Positions 29,094 to 38,833 are shown, counted from the stretch's first letter. The stretch is DNA of 64,000 nt from Achromobacter sp. HZ34 (GCF_002209485.1 NZ_NJIX01000003.1:682001-746000), one strand, 5' to 3'. Notes: generated from the letters alone by a model not told the origin. Program-made: numbers and translations.

Positions 29094-30827
29094 ATGAGCG
29101 ACAAAACCGATCCCAAGGGCATGCGCAAGGGCCTGACCAGCTATGGCGACGAAGGCTTTTCCCTGTTCCTGCGCAAGGCTTTCATCAAGGGCGCCGGCTA
29201 TACCGACCATGCGCTGGACCGTCCGGTCATCGGCATCGTCAACACCGGCAGCGCCTACAACCCCTGTCATGGCAACGCCCCGCAGCTGATCGAGGCGGTC
29301 AAGCGCGGCGTGCTGATGGCGGGCGGCCTGCCGATGGACTTTCCCACGATCTCCGTGCACGAGAGCTTTTCCGCCCCCACCAGCATGTATCTGCGCAACC
29401 TGATGTCCATGGACACCGAGGAAGCCATCCTGGCGCAGCCCATGGACGCGGTGGTGATGATCGGTGGCTGTGACAAGACGGTGCCGGCGCAGTTGATGGG
29501 CGCGGCCTCGGCCAACGTGCCCGCCATCGAGCTGGTGACCGGTTCGATGCTGACCAGCTCGCATCGCGGCGAGCGCGTCGGCGCCTGCACCGATTGCCGC
29601 CGCTATTGGGGCAAGTACCGCGCCGAGGAAATCGACGGCGAAGAGATCGTCGACGTCAACAACCGGCTGGTCGGCAGCGTGGGCACCTGCTCCGTGATGG
29701 GTACCGCCAGCACCATGGCCTGCATCACCGAAGCCCTGGGCATGATGGTGCCCGGCGGTGCTTCGGCACCCGCGGTGACGGCCGACCGTGTACGCGTGGC
29801 GGAAGTGACCGGCACCACCGCCGTGCAGCTGGCGCGCAGCAAGCTGACGCCCGACCGCATCATGACGGCCAAGGCTTTCGAGAACGCCTTGCGCGTGCTG
29901 CTGGCCATCGGCGGTTCGACCAACGGCATCATCCACCTGACCGCCATCGCCGGCCGCATGGGCTTCGAAGTGGACCTGCCGCGCGTGGATGCGCTCAGCC
30001 GCGAGACGCCCGTGCTGGTGGACCTCAAGCCGTCCGGCCAGCATTACATGGAAGATTTCCACAAGGCCGGCGGCATGCAGGCCTTGCTGCGCGAGTTGCG
30101 GCCCCTGCTGCATCTGGACGCCATGACGGTGACCGGCCGCACGCTGGGCGAGGAACTGGATGCCGCGCCGGCGCCGTTCACGCAGGACGTCATCCGCCCC
30201 TTCACCCAGCCCATCTATCCGCAGGGCGGCATCGCGGTGCTCAAGGGCAACCTGGCGCCCGGCGGCGCCATCATCAAGCAGTCGGCCGCCGCGCCGGCGC
30301 TGATGGAGCACGAAGGCCGCGCGGTGGTGTTCGAGAATGCCGAGGACCTGGCGCAGCGCGTCGACGATCCGGATCTGGACGTGACGGCCGAAGACATCCT
30401 GGTGCTCAAGATGATAGGCCCGAAGGGCGCGCCGGGCATGCCTGAAGCCGGCTACATGCCCATCCCGCGCAAGCTGGCCCGCGCCGGCGTCAAGGACATG
30501 GTGCGCATTTCCGATGGCCGCATGAGCGGCACGGCGGCCGGCACCATCGTGCTGCATGTCACGCCCGAGTCCGCCATCGGCGGTCCGCTGGCCTATGTGC
30601 AGACCGGCGACCGCATCCGCCTTAGCGTGGCCAATCGCGAAATCACCCTGCTGGTGGACGATGCCGAACTGGCGCGTCGCGCCGCCGCGCAACCGCAGGA
30701 AACCCCGTCGGCGGCGCGCGGCTATCGCAAGCTGTTCCTGCAGTCGGTGACCCAGGCTGACCAGGGCGTGGACTTCGACTTTTTGCGTGCCGCCGAGATT
30801 CGCGGGAAAATCCCCGGCTCACGCTGA
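29094..30827 (+). CDS. IlvD/Edd family dehydratase
   Basis: A 577-residue iron-sulfur dehydratase related to dihydroxy-acid, 6-phosphogluconate and pentonate/hexonate dehydratases. Cluster cysteines are visible in YNPCHGN, IGGCDKTVP and VGTCSVMGTAST, the three-cysteine pattern of the [2Fe-2S] branch, and the C-terminal GPKGAPGMPE and DGRMSGTAAGT segments bind substrate and metal. Because it is divergent from a Bug receptor and followed by a GntR/FCD regulator, it is more likely a sugar-acid catabolic dehydratase (arabonate/xylonate-like) than biosynthetic IlvD. Its substrate is not identified. Confidence 0.9.
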   Translation: MSDKTDPKGMRKGLTSYGDEGFSLFLRKAFIKGAGYTDHALDRPVIGIVNTGSAYNPCHGNAPQLIEAVKRGVLMAGGLPMDFPTISVHESFSAPTSMYLRNLMSMDTEEAILAQPMDAVVMIGGCDKTVPAQLMGAASANVPAIELVTGSMLTSSHRGERVGACTDCRRYWGKYRAEEIDGEEIVDVNNRLVGSVGTCSVMGTASTMACITEALGMMVPGGASAPAVTADRVRVAEVTGTTAVQLARSKLTPDRIMTAKAFENALRVLLAIGGSTNGIIHLTAIAGRMGFEVDLPRVDALSRETPVLVDLKPSGQHYMEDFHKAGGMQALLRELRPLLHLDAMTVTGRTLGEELDAAPAPFTQDVIRPFTQPIYPQGGIAVLKGNLAPGGAIIKQSAAAPALMEHEGRAVVFENAEDLAQRVDDPDLDVTAEDILVLKMIGPKGAPGMPEAGYMPIPRKLARAGVKDMVRISDGRMSGTAAGTIVLHVTPESAIGGPLAYVQTGDRIRLSVANREITLLVDDAELARRAAAQPQETPSAARGYRKLFLQSVTQADQGVDFDFLRAAEIRGKIPGSR

Positions 30828-30895
30828 TTACCCTGGACAAGACAGCCTGTCCAAACCAGCCCCGCTGGACTCCCGCCCGCCGTAACCGATAGCTT

Positions 30896-31618
30896 ATGTC
30901 CCGTCTTGCCGATATGCCCGATCCCGCGCCCGCCGCCACTCAGACGGCGCTGGAGCGGGCCGTGCAGGCGCTGGAGGAAGACATCGTGCTGGGCCGCCTG
31001 CATCCGCGCGAACGGCTCATCGAAGACGACCTGATGCAGCGCTTCGACCTGAAGCGCCATGCGGTGCGCGAGCTGCTGGTGGAGCTGGCGCGGCTGGGCC
31101 TGGCGGAGCGGCGCAAGAACATCGGTTCCGAAGTGCGCTCCTTCGCCCCCCGCGAAGTGGTCGAACTGTATGAGATGCGCGAGTTGCTGGAGACGCAAGC
31201 GGCACGGCTGGTGCCCTGCCCGGCCGAGCCCGCGGCCTTGCAGGCGCTGATCGACATCCAGCGCGGACACGATGCCGCGGTCGACGCCGAGGATCCGCGC
31301 CAGGTGTTCCGGAATAATCTGCGCTTCCACCAGGCCCTCTTCGGCATGTGCGGCAATACCGTGCTGGTGCGCGCCATCCAGGAATATGCGCGGCAGACGC
31401 ATCCCATCCGCTTCGGCACGCTGGTGACTTCCGAATACCGCCGGCGGGCGCGCCATGAACACTGGGCCATTATCGAAGCCCTGCGCGATGGGCGCCGCGA
31501 CGACCTGGTGGCCCTGTGCCGCGCGCATCTGCAGCCGTCGCGCGATGCCTATCTGGCGGCGAATCGCCATCTGGCCGATTTTCGATCCCTTAAAACCATA
31601 GCTCCGGAGACACCATGA
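30896..31618 (+). CDS. GntR-family regulator with FCD domain
   Basis: The 240-residue protein has an N-terminal winged helix (RLIEDDLMQRFDLKRHAVRE near residues 39-58) and a C-terminal FCD helical bundle with metal-site histidines/aspartate in the NNLRFHQALFGMCGNT and HEHWAIIEALRDG regions. FCD regulators sense carboxylic acids or sugar acids and usually repress catabolic genes next to them. It sits between the dehydratase (68 bases upstream) and an NAD-dependent dehydrogenase whose ATG overlaps its stop (ATGA). ATG 30896 is used; ATG 30914 is an alternative. The palindrome at 29067-29078 is its candidate site. Confidence 0.88.
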   Translation: MSRLADMPDPAPAATQTALERAVQALEEDIVLGRLHPRERLIEDDLMQRFDLKRHAVRELLVELARLGLAERRKNIGSEVRSFAPREVVELYEMRELLETQAARLVPCPAEPAALQALIDIQRGHDAAVDAEDPRQVFRNNLRFHQALFGMCGNTVLVRAIQEYARQTHPIRFGTLVTSEYRRRARHEHWAIIEALRDGRRDDLVALCRAHLQPSRDAYLAANRHLADFRSLKTIAPETP

Positions 31619-32571
31619 ACCCTGCCATCCTGCCCGCCCCTTCCGCCTGCCATGCCGTCGTCGTGGGCGGCGGCACCATGGGCGCGGATGTCGCCGTGGT
31701 ACTGGCGCGCGCGGCGTGCCGTGTGACGGTGGTCGAACGTGACGCCACGCGCCACGACGTCATACGCGACAGCGTGCGGGCCAATCTGCAGCAACGCGGA
31801 CTGGAACGGTATGCGGCCGGCGTGACGGTGGCGACGGCGCTGGAGGATGTCGCGTGGGCCGATGTCAACCTGGTGATCGAGTGCATACCGGAATCGCTGC
31901 CGCTGAAGCAGACGCTGTTCGCCGACCTCGTGCGCCTGGCGCCGGCCGCGGCCGTCCTGGCCAGCAATAGCTCCAGCTTCCCCATCAGCCAGATCGGCGC
32001 AAGCCTGCAAACGCGCCACCGCATGCTGGGCCTGCACTTCTTCATGCCGGCGCATCTGGTGCCGCTGGTCGAGGTGGTGTTGTCCGTTGATAGCGATCCT
32101 GCCACGGGCGATGCCTTGTATGCCTTCATGCGCCGTTGCGGCATGGTGCCGGTACTGGTGCGCAAGGACGTGCCGGGCTTTCTCGGCAACCGCCTGCAGC
32201 ATGCCTTGACGCGCGAAGCGTTCGCGCTGGTACAGGACGGCGTGGCCAGCGCCGAGGACGTCGATGCGGCCGTGCGTTTCGGCTTCGGCTTCCGCTTCCT
32301 GGCCGCCGGACCCATCCTGCAGCGCGATCACGCGGGGCTGGAAGTGCATTGCGCCGCCACCACCACGACCTATCCGTCCTTGTCCAAGGCCGACGGCCCC
32401 TTCCCCGTGCTTACCGAGCGCGTCGCCGCGGGCAAGCTGGGCATGAAGACCGGCGAAGGCTTCTTCAAGTGGACGCCGGAAACCATCGCCGCGGAAAAAG
32501 CCCGCTACGCGCAGACCCTGCGCGCGGCCCTGGCGCTGATCGAAAGCGAACTGCCGCCGATCGAGCCTTGA
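31615..32571 (+). CDS. 3-hydroxyacyl-CoA dehydrogenase-family oxidoreductase
   Basis: A 318-residue NAD-dependent dehydrogenase with Rossmann motif VVGGGTMGADVA at residues 15-26, the conserved ASNSSSFPIS segment near 120 and the catalytic histidine in LGLHFFMPAHLV (near 140). The C-terminal domain, with VPGFLGNRLQHAL, matches the single-domain L-3-hydroxyacyl-CoA/L-gulonate/carnitine dehydrogenase group. In a sugar-acid cluster, an L-gulonate- or hydroxyacid-type role is as plausible as acyl-CoA oxidation. Its ATG overlaps the GntR stop by four bases, so the two are co-transcribed. Confidence 0.87.
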   Translation: MNPAILPAPSACHAVVVGGGTMGADVAVVLARAACRVTVVERDATRHDVIRDSVRANLQQRGLERYAAGVTVATALEDVAWADVNLVIECIPESLPLKQTLFADLVRLAPAAAVLASNSSSFPISQIGASLQTRHRMLGLHFFMPAHLVPLVEVVLSVDSDPATGDALYAFMRRCGMVPVLVRKDVPGFLGNRLQHALTREAFALVQDGVASAEDVDAAVRFGFGFRFLAAGPILQRDHAGLEVHCAATTTTYPSLSKADGPFPVLTERVAAGKLGMKTGEGFFKWTPETIAAEKARYAQTLRAALALIESELPPIEP

Positions 32572-32582
32572 GCACGCAAGGC

Positions 32583-33992
32583 CTACAGTAGCTTGCCGGG
32601 ATTCATGATCCCCGCTGGATCGAGCAGCTTCTTGATGTCCTGCATCAGGCGCAGTTCCAGGGGATGCTTGTAGCGGTGAAAGTACTCGCGCTTGAGCTGG
32701 CCGATGCCGTGTTCGGCGCTGATGCTGCCGTTGTAGCGCATGACTTCATCCATCACCTCGGCGGTGATGGCTTCGCCCTGTTCGGCCGCCCACGTACGCG
32801 GCGCGCCGGCGGGACGTGAGATGTTGTAGTGCAGGTTGCCATCGCCGAAATGGCCGAAGATGAAGGGCCGCACCCCGGCATCGACAGCCTGCAGGCGCTT
32901 CTCGCAGGACGCCATGAAGGCGGGAATGTCCTCGATGGGCAGCGAGATATCGTGCTTCAGGTGCGGGCCATCGGCGCGCTGCGCTTCGGAGATTTCCTCG
33001 CGCAGCTTCCACAAGGCCTGCAGCTGGCTCAAGGACGCCGACACCACCGCGTCCAGGCACAATTCCTTCTCCAGCGCCTGGCCCATGACGGATTCCAGCA
33101 TGGCGTTCAAGCCGTTCTCGTCCACGCTGTCCGCCAGCTCCACCAGCACATAGGCCGGATAGCGCTGCGCGAACGGCTCCTGCACCCCTGCGGCGTGCGT
33201 CAGCACCAGGTCGACGCAATCGCCGGTGAAGAATTCGAAGGCCTGCAGGCGCGCCCCGCACTGGCCGTACAACAGTTCGAACAGCTGCAGTGCCTGCTGT
33301 GAAGACGACACCGCCGCCAGCACCACCGAACGCACGTCCGCGCGCGGCAGCAGGCGCAGCGACGCCGCGGTGATCACGCCCAACGTGCCTTCGGATCCGA
33401 TCAGCAATTGCTTGAGGTCATAGCCGGTATTGTCCTTGCGCAAGGGCCGCAGGCCATGAAAGACCTCGCCATTGGGCAGCACGGCTTCCACGCCCAGCAC
33501 CAGTTCGCGCGTCATGCCATAACGCACCACGTTGACGCCGCCGGCATTGGTGGCCAGGTTGCCGCCGATCTGGCAGGAATCTTCCGCCGCCAGGCTGAGC
33601 GGCAACAGGCGCCCCGCCTCCTGCGCCACGCGGCGCAGATTGCCGAGGATGCAACCCGCTTCGGCCACCAGCGTATTGGCCACCGTGTCCAGCGAGCGCA
33701 CCGCGTTCATGCGATCGAGCGAAAGAATGACATTGTCGGCTGAATCATCCGGCGTGGCGCCGCCGCACAGGCCGGTGTTGCCGCCGCGCGGCACCACCGG
33801 CACGCCGACGTGCTGGCACAAGGCCAGGCAGCGCGACACCTGTTCGACCGTGCGCGGGCGCACCACGGCCTGGGCGTGACCCGTATAGATGCCGCGCCAG
33901 TCGGACAGCCACGGCGCGATGCCGTCGGCATCGATGGTGACGACGTCGGCGCCAAGCGCCTCGACGAGTTGGGAAGCGATATTCTTGGTCAT
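32583..33992 (-). CDS. FAD-linked 2-hydroxyacid oxidoreductase (GlcD/DLD2 type)
   Basis: A 469-residue flavoprotein of the vanillyl-alcohol-oxidase fold. It has the FAD-binding segment VVPRGGNTGLCGGATP (near residues 75-90), DSCQIGGNLATNAGG (near 140) and the C-terminal NGSISAEHGIGQLKREY motif with a metal-binding/catalytic histidine. These mark D-lactate, D-2-hydroxyglutarate or glycolate dehydrogenases. No signal peptide is seen. It converges on the hydroxyacyl-CoA dehydrogenase-like gene (11-base gap) and lies 79 bases downstream of moeB on the same strand, so it could be co-transcribed with either cluster. Its substrate is unknown. Confidence 0.88.
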   Translation of the reverse strand: MTKNIASQLVEALGADVVTIDADGIAPWLSDWRGIYTGHAQAVVRPRTVEQVSRCLALCQHVGVPVVPRGGNTGLCGGATPDDSADNVILSLDRMNAVRSLDTVANTLVAEAGCILGNLRRVAQEAGRLLPLSLAAEDSCQIGGNLATNAGGVNVVRYGMTRELVLGVEAVLPNGEVFHGLRPLRKDNTGYDLKQLLIGSEGTLGVITAASLRLLPRADVRSVVLAAVSSSQQALQLFELLYGQCGARLQAFEFFTGDCVDLVLTHAAGVQEPFAQRYPAYVLVELADSVDENGLNAMLESVMGQALEKELCLDAVVSASLSQLQALWKLREEISEAQRADGPHLKHDISLPIEDIPAFMASCEKRLQAVDAGVRPFIFGHFGDGNLHYNISRPAGAPRTWAAEQGEAITAEVMDEVMRYNGSISAEHGIGQLKREYFHRYKHPLELRLMQDIKKLLDPAGIMNPGKLL

Positions 33993-34071
33993 GGTCTCGG
34001 CCTGGTTCTGGATTTTTTATGCGGTTGGCCACCGCGGAAAGTCGTCACCCTGACGCGCACGCCACGTTCGC

Positions 34072-34824
34072 TCAGCGCGCCGCGCACACCGCGCACTCGT
34101 GATCGCGCGGCACGTTCATGCTGCGCCACTGCATGGTCAAAACGTCCAGGTGCAACAGGCGTCCCGACAAGCTGGTTCCCAGCCCCGCCAGCACCTTGAG
34201 CGCCTCGGCGGCCTGCATGCTGCCTATGATGCCGACCAGGGGCGAGAACACGCCCATGGTGGCGCAATTGGCCTCTTCGACATCGTCTGCCTCTTCTGGA
34301 AACAGGCAGTGGTAGCAAGGCGCGGCGGCATCACGCAGATCGAAAACCCCCACTTGCCCGTCGAAGCGGATGGCGGCGCCCGACACCAGCGGCTTGTGAT
34401 GCCGCACGCAGGCTCGGTTGATCTGATGGCGTGTGGCGAAATTGTCGGAGCAATCCAGCACCACATCGGCGGCGGCCACCTGTTCATCCAGCTCGTCATC
34501 CACCAGGCGGCGTTCGACGATCTGCACATGGATGTCAGGATTGAGGGCCGCCAGCGTGGCGCGTCCCGAAGCCACCTTGGATTGCCCCAGGCGATCCGTG
34601 GTGTGCAGCAGCTGCCGCTGCAGATTGCTCAGTTCGACGGTGTCGTCGTCCGCCAGCACGATGTGGCCGACACCGGCGCTGGCCAGGTACATGGCGGCCG
34701 GCGAACCCAGTCCGCCGGCGCCCACCACCAGCGCCCGCGCGCCCAGGAAAGCTTCCTGGCCTTCGATACCCAGCTCGTCGAGCAGGATATGGCGCGCGTA
34801 ACGCAGTAACTGCTGGTCGTTCAT
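34072..34824 (-). CDS. moeB: MoeB/ThiF/HesA-family adenylyltransferase
   Basis: A 250-residue E1-like enzyme that adenylates the C-terminal glycine of a ubiquitin-like sulfur carrier such as MoaD or ThiS. The nucleotide loop VVGAGGLGSPAAMYL is at residues 33-47, the arginine finger region is LSNLQRQLLHTTD, and a zinc site is formed by CYHC and the C-terminal CAVC pair. The segment EEANCATMGV carries a cysteine near the usual catalytic position. It is the last gene of the gpmA-envC-ctpA-moeB group on this strand (78 bases after ctpA). MoaD activation (molybdopterin) fits a molybdenum formate dehydrogenase in the same genome, but a ThiF role is equally possible. Confidence 0.87.
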   Translation of the reverse strand: MNDQQLLRYARHILLDELGIEGQEAFLGARALVVGAGGLGSPAAMYLASAGVGHIVLADDDTVELSNLQRQLLHTTDRLGQSKVASGRATLAALNPDIHVQIVERRLVDDELDEQVAAADVVLDCSDNFATRHQINRACVRHHKPLVSGAAIRFDGQVGVFDLRDAAAPCYHCLFPEEADDVEEANCATMGVFSPLVGIIGSMQAAEALKVLAGLGTSLSGRLLHLDVLTMQWRSMNVPRDHECAVCAAR

Positions 34825-34902
34825 CTTGGCTCAGCCCACTGAAACGTCGGATTCGGCGGCGGGGCATGGACAGCCCGCTGATGCTGCCCCGCGCCGTCTA
34901 CC

Positions 34903-36381
34903 TTAGCGTTTCTGCTGACTCGGCTGCACGCCATCCGGAGTGATGGTCATGCGCTCGGTCGGCGCCGACGCACCGGCCTTGGCCGCGGCCGCGGTGTTGT
35001 CTTTGGCGTCCTGGCTGGATGCCGTCTTCGGCGTCGCCTTCTGGATCGGCTTGCCTTGCAGCGAGTTGATGGCCTGCTTCAACTGGAAGTCGTCCTTGCC
35101 GCCGAATTCGAAAATCTTGGCCGGCATGGCGCCCGTGATGTCAGCGGCGTTCGACTTGAACTCGGTCTTGGGCGTGAGCGGGTTGTCCAGGTGATGCTGC
35201 AGGTCGGCTTCGCGCGGCAGGCGGAACAGATCGCCTTCGGCGGTGTCGGCCACCACGTAGTCAGGTTCGATGCCGGTAGCCTGGATGGAGCGGTTGTTCG
35301 GCGTGAAGTAGCGCGACGTGGTCAGCTTGATGGCCGTGTCTTCGGTCAGCGGCAGGATCACCTGCACCGAACCCTTGCCGAACGTGCGGTTGCCCATGAC
35401 CTTGGCGCGCTTGTGGTCCTGCAGCGCGCCAGCGACGATTTCCGAAGCCGAGGCCGAGCCGACGTTGACCAGCACCACCATGGGCACCGTCTTCACCCAT
35501 GCGGGCAGGCCGGCCAGGTAGTTGCTTTCACCGCGGGCGTATTCGGACGGGGTCGCCAGGTACTTGTGGCGCGCATCCGGCGTACGGCCGTCGGTGGACA
35601 CCACCAGCGCGTCGTTGGGCAGGAATGCGCCGGCCACGCCGATAGCGCTGGTCAGCAGGCCGCCCGGATCGTTACGCAGGTCCAGCACCAGATACTTGGG
35701 CGGCTGCTTGGCGCCCAGTTCGGCCAACTGGCGTGCCAGGTCGGAACCGGTCTTTTCCTGGAACTGGGCCACGCGCACATAGGCGACGCCGTCGTCCAGC
35801 ATCTTGCTGCGCACGCTGCGCACCTTGATGACGTCGCGCACGATGGTCAGCACGATGGGCTGCGGCTGGTTCGCGCGCAGGATGGTCAGCTTGATCGGCG
35901 ACTTTGGCGCGCCGCGCATCAGCTTGACGGCATCGTTCAACGCCATGCCCTTGGTGGACGTGTCGTCGATCTTGGTGATCAGGTCGCCCGCCAGCACGCC
36001 GGCACGCGCGGCCGGGGTGTCTTCGATGGGCGAGATGACCTTGACGAAACCGTCTTCCGCGCCGACTTCGATGCCCAGGCCGCCGAACTCGCCTTGCGTC
36101 TGCGTCTGCATGTCGCGATAGGCATCGGCATCCAGGTAGGCGGAGTGAGGATCGAGGCCCGACACCATGCCGGAGATGGCATTGTTGATCAGGGTCTTGT
36201 CGTCGACCGGTTCAACATAGTTGTTCTTGATAGCGCCGAAGACGTTGGTCAACGCACGCAATTCGTCCAGTGGCAGGGGGCTGCCGCGTTGTGCGACGGC
36301 CGTTACCCCGGCGCTGAGCAGGACACCGGCAACGACACCGACCGATACCAGACCGAAACTGCGATACTTGCGAGTGCCCAT
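34903..36381 (-). CDS. ctpA: S41 carboxy-terminal processing protease CtpA
   Basis: A 492-residue periplasmic serine protease. An N-terminal anchor or signal (FGLVSVGVVAGVLLSAG, residues 8-24) is followed by a PDZ domain (GGLGIEVGAEDG onwards) and the S41 catalytic domain with serine in NVGSASASEIVAGAL and lysine in NRTFGKGSVQ. Family members trim C-termini and control cell-wall hydrolases. ATG 36381 with AGGA upstream is preferred to 36432. The C-terminal 70 residues are a low-complexity tail rich in Ala, Lys, Thr and Ser. It follows envC by 35 bases, which is fitting since both act on peptidoglycan turnover. Confidence 0.93.
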   Translation of the reverse strand: MGTRKYRSFGLVSVGVVAGVLLSAGVTAVAQRGSPLPLDELRALTNVFGAIKNNYVEPVDDKTLINNAISGMVSGLDPHSAYLDADAYRDMQTQTQGEFGGLGIEVGAEDGFVKVISPIEDTPAARAGVLAGDLITKIDDTSTKGMALNDAVKLMRGAPKSPIKLTILRANQPQPIVLTIVRDVIKVRSVRSKMLDDGVAYVRVAQFQEKTGSDLARQLAELGAKQPPKYLVLDLRNDPGGLLTSAIGVAGAFLPNDALVVSTDGRTPDARHKYLATPSEYARGESNYLAGLPAWVKTVPMVVLVNVGSASASEIVAGALQDHKRAKVMGNRTFGKGSVQVILPLTEDTAIKLTTSRYFTPNNRSIQATGIEPDYVVADTAEGDLFRLPREADLQHHLDNPLTPKTEFKSNAADITGAMPAKIFEFGGKDDFQLKQAINSLQGKPIQKATPKTASSQDAKDNTAAAAKAGASAPTERMTITPDGVQPSQQKR

Positions 36382-36416
36382 GCACACATCCTGAATTGGG
36401 TTTTGCCGATAGGCTT

Positions 36417-38078
36417 CTATTGGGCCAGCCAAAGAGCTGGGTCCACTGGGGCGCCACCGTGACGAACTTCAAAGTATAGGCCCGATTCCACTTGGCCGCC
36501 CGTGGCGCCCACCGTGGCGAGGGCCTCGCCAGCCGTTACGTGGTCACCCACCTGCTTGAGCAGGCTTTGGTTATAAGCGTAAACGGTTAAATACTGTTGA
36601 CCATGATCCACGATGATCAGGTTGCCGAAGCCACGCAGCCAATTAGCGTAAACCACGACACCGGGCGCCACCGCATGCACCGGCGCGCCTTCCGCCGCGC
36701 GCAGCACGATACCGCGCCAGGTGCCGCCATCCGGGCGGCCGACGCCGAAGCGCCCCTGGATGGTGGCGCCGGCGACCGGCATGGGCAAGCCGCGCCGCAG
36801 GCCTTGGCCGGCCGGCGGTTGGGGCCGTGCCGCGACGGGCGCCTGGCGTGCCGGTTCAGCAGCTTGTAAACCGTCGAGTGTTCCCCGCGCCACCGGCCGG
36901 CCGGCATCCTTCGCGGCGGTTTCGGCTTCGGCGGCCTGGCGCGCGGCCTGGGCGGCCGCCATCGCATCGCGGCGGGCGGCGGCTTCGGCCTGGATGCGGG
37001 CTTTGAGCGCGTTATTCCGATCCTGGGCGCTGACCGTGTTGCCCCGATTCGGCGCCTGGGTCGCGCTTTCCTGACCATTGGCCTGATTTTTGGCTTGATC
37101 TCTGGCCTGATCACTGGCCTCGGCAGCGTCCTTCTGCTCCTGCGCCTTGCGCGCCAGCTGCGCGGTGCGTTCGGCCTGCGCGGCCAGGCGCCGCGCCTCC
37201 TCGGCCTTGTGGCGCGCCTCTTCCTGCGCCTTGCGGCGGGCTTCGTCAGCCTTGCGCGCGGCCTCGGCTTCCGCCTGGCGGCGCGCTTCCTCGGCCTTGC
37301 GACGGGCCTCTTCCGCCTGCCGCGCTTCCTCGGCCTGCTTCTCGATGGCGGTCTGCAGGCCGTCGATCAGGCGGCTCATGCGCTGGTCGTCACGCCCCAG
37401 CTTGGTGGCTTCCTCGCGCTGGGCGTTGATCTGCCCTTCGATGCGCGCCAGCACCGTGGAACGTTCTTTCTGCTGGGTCACCAAGGCGCTTTTCTGCTCA
37501 GCCGTCTCGGCGACCACCTTTTCTATCTCCGCCCGGCGCGCATCGGCCTGGCCCTGCAGCTGGGCCAGACGGTCGAGATCCTGGCGCAGGGCCTGCACCG
37601 TTTCGGTACGGGCCTGCGAGACGTAATCCAGATAGGCCAGGTTACGGCCCAGCTGTTGCGGATCGTCGCCGGACAGCAGCGCGGTCCAGGGCGACAAGCC
37701 GCTGGTGTACTGGGCGCGCAGTTGGCGCGCCAGTTCCGCGCGCCGTTGCGCCAGCACTTCCTGCTGTCTGGCGAGTTGCTTTTCCAGGCTGGCCAGATCG
37801 GCCTGCGCCTGGCGGCTTTGTGCGCCCAGCTCCGCCAGGCGGCGGTTGATCTGCGAGATGGCGGTCTCGGACTGGCGCAATGCGTCGGCCGCATCCTGGC
37901 GGTCCGATTCGCGCTGCTCGATAGTCTTCTGCAGCGACTGGATGCGATCGCGCAGCGCCGATTGCTGGCGCTGCGCCTCGGTCTGGCGCTGGGCCAGGTC
38001 CGCGGGCGCGGCCCAGGCCGCAACGGTCGGCAGCGCCAGGGCGGCCGACCAAACCAGGCATGCAGCCAGACGCGTCAC
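36417..38078 (-). CDS. envC: EnvC-like murein hydrolase activator
   Basis: A 553-residue periplasmic protein with a signal peptide (LVWSAALALPTVAAWAA), a coiled-coil domain (about 25-250), a long Ala/Arg/Glu-rich helical linker (about 250-410) and a C-terminal LytM domain. The LytM metal ligands are lost: YAYNQ and LYFEVRHG replace the usual His-containing motifs, as in E. coli EnvC, so it activates amidases rather than cutting peptidoglycan itself. The linker is a strongly repetitive AEEARRKAEE-type helix. The gene begins two bases after gpmA and precedes ctpA. Confidence 0.92.
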   Translation of the reverse strand: MTRLAACLVWSAALALPTVAAWAAPADLAQRQTEAQRQQSALRDRIQSLQKTIEQRESDRQDAADALRQSETAISQINRRLAELGAQSRQAQADLASLEKQLARQQEVLAQRRAELARQLRAQYTSGLSPWTALLSGDDPQQLGRNLAYLDYVSQARTETVQALRQDLDRLAQLQGQADARRAEIEKVVAETAEQKSALVTQQKERSTVLARIEGQINAQREEATKLGRDDQRMSRLIDGLQTAIEKQAEEARQAEEARRKAEEARRQAEAEAARKADEARRKAQEEARHKAEEARRLAAQAERTAQLARKAQEQKDAAEASDQARDQAKNQANGQESATQAPNRGNTVSAQDRNNALKARIQAEAAARRDAMAAAQAARQAAEAETAAKDAGRPVARGTLDGLQAAEPARQAPVAARPQPPAGQGLRRGLPMPVAGATIQGRFGVGRPDGGTWRGIVLRAAEGAPVHAVAPGVVVYANWLRGFGNLIIVDHGQQYLTVYAYNQSLLKQVGDHVTAGEALATVGATGGQVESGLYFEVRHGGAPVDPALWLAQ

Positions 38079-38080
38079 TA

Positions 38081-38833
38081 TCAGGCCTTCTTCGCCTTGC
38101 CCTGCGCCGCCACCGCGGCCATCGCGGCTTCGATCGCCGCGGGGTCGCCCAGGTAGTAATGGCGGATGGGACGCAGGTCGTCGTCCAGTTCATAGACCAG
38201 CGGTTGCCCGGTGGGCACGTTCACGCCGACGATGTCGTCATCCGAGACATTGTCCAGATGCTTGATCAGGGCGCGCAGGCTGTTGCCGTGCGCGGCCACC
38301 AGGACGCGGCGGCCGGCCTTGATGGCCGGGGCGATGGACTCGTTCCAGAACGGCAGCACGCGCGCCACGGTGTCCTGCAGGCATTCGGTGGCCGGCAGCT
38401 GGTCGGCCGGCACCTTGGCGTAGCGGCCGTCGAAGCGCGGGTGGCGCTCGTCGTCCTGGGCCAGGGGATCGGGGGCGATGGCGTAGGCACGGCGCCAGAT
38501 CAGCACCTGCTCGTCGCCGAACTTGGCGGCGGTCTCGGCCTTGTTCAGGCCCTGCAGGGCGCCGTAGTGGCGCTCGTTCAGGCGCCAGGAATTGCCCACG
38601 GGGGTGTACATGGCATCCATGGCGTCCAGCGCGATCCACAGGGTGCGGATGGCGCGCTTGAGAACCGACGTGAAAGCGACGTCGAAGGCGTAGCCCTCTT
38701 TCTTGAGCAGCTCACCGGCGGCGCGGGCTTCTTCCCGACCCTTTTCGGTCAGGTCCACGTCCGTCCAGCCCGTGAAACGGTTTTCAAGATTCCATTGGCT
38801 TTCGCCGTGGCGCATCAGAACGAGTTTATGCAT
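38081..38833 (-). CDS. gpmA: 2,3-bisphosphoglycerate-dependent phosphoglycerate mutase
   Basis: GpmA interconverts 3- and 2-phosphoglycerate in glycolysis and gluconeogenesis. The 250-residue protein has the phosphohistidine motif [12 protein letters not shown] at residues 4-15, [14 protein letters not shown], the [12 protein letters not shown] segment and the second catalytic histidine in [12 protein letters not shown]. It is the first gene of the gpmA-envC-ctpA(-moeB) run. It is divergent from the rhodanese-grxC-secB-gpsA group; the 170-base gap between them should hold both promoters. Confidence 0.96.
   Translation of the reverse strand: MHKLVLMRHGESQWNLENRFTGWTDVDLTEKGREEARAAGELLKKEGYAFDVAFTSVLKRAIRTLWIALDAMDAMYTPVGNSWRLNERHYGALQGLNKAETAAKFGDEQVLIWRRAYAIAPDPLAQDDERHPRFDGRYAKVPADQLPATECLQDTVARVLPFWNESIAPAIKAGRRVLVAAHGNSLRALIKHLDNVSDDDIVGVNVPTGQPLVYELDDDLRPIRHYYLGDPAAIEAAMAAVAAQGKAKKA

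Noticed and set aside
28977-30692. Upstream extension of the Bug receptor frame through the dehydratase
   Set aside because: The extension is antisense to the IlvD/Edd gene and lacks receptor motifs; a signal peptide and ribosome site mark the start at 28976.
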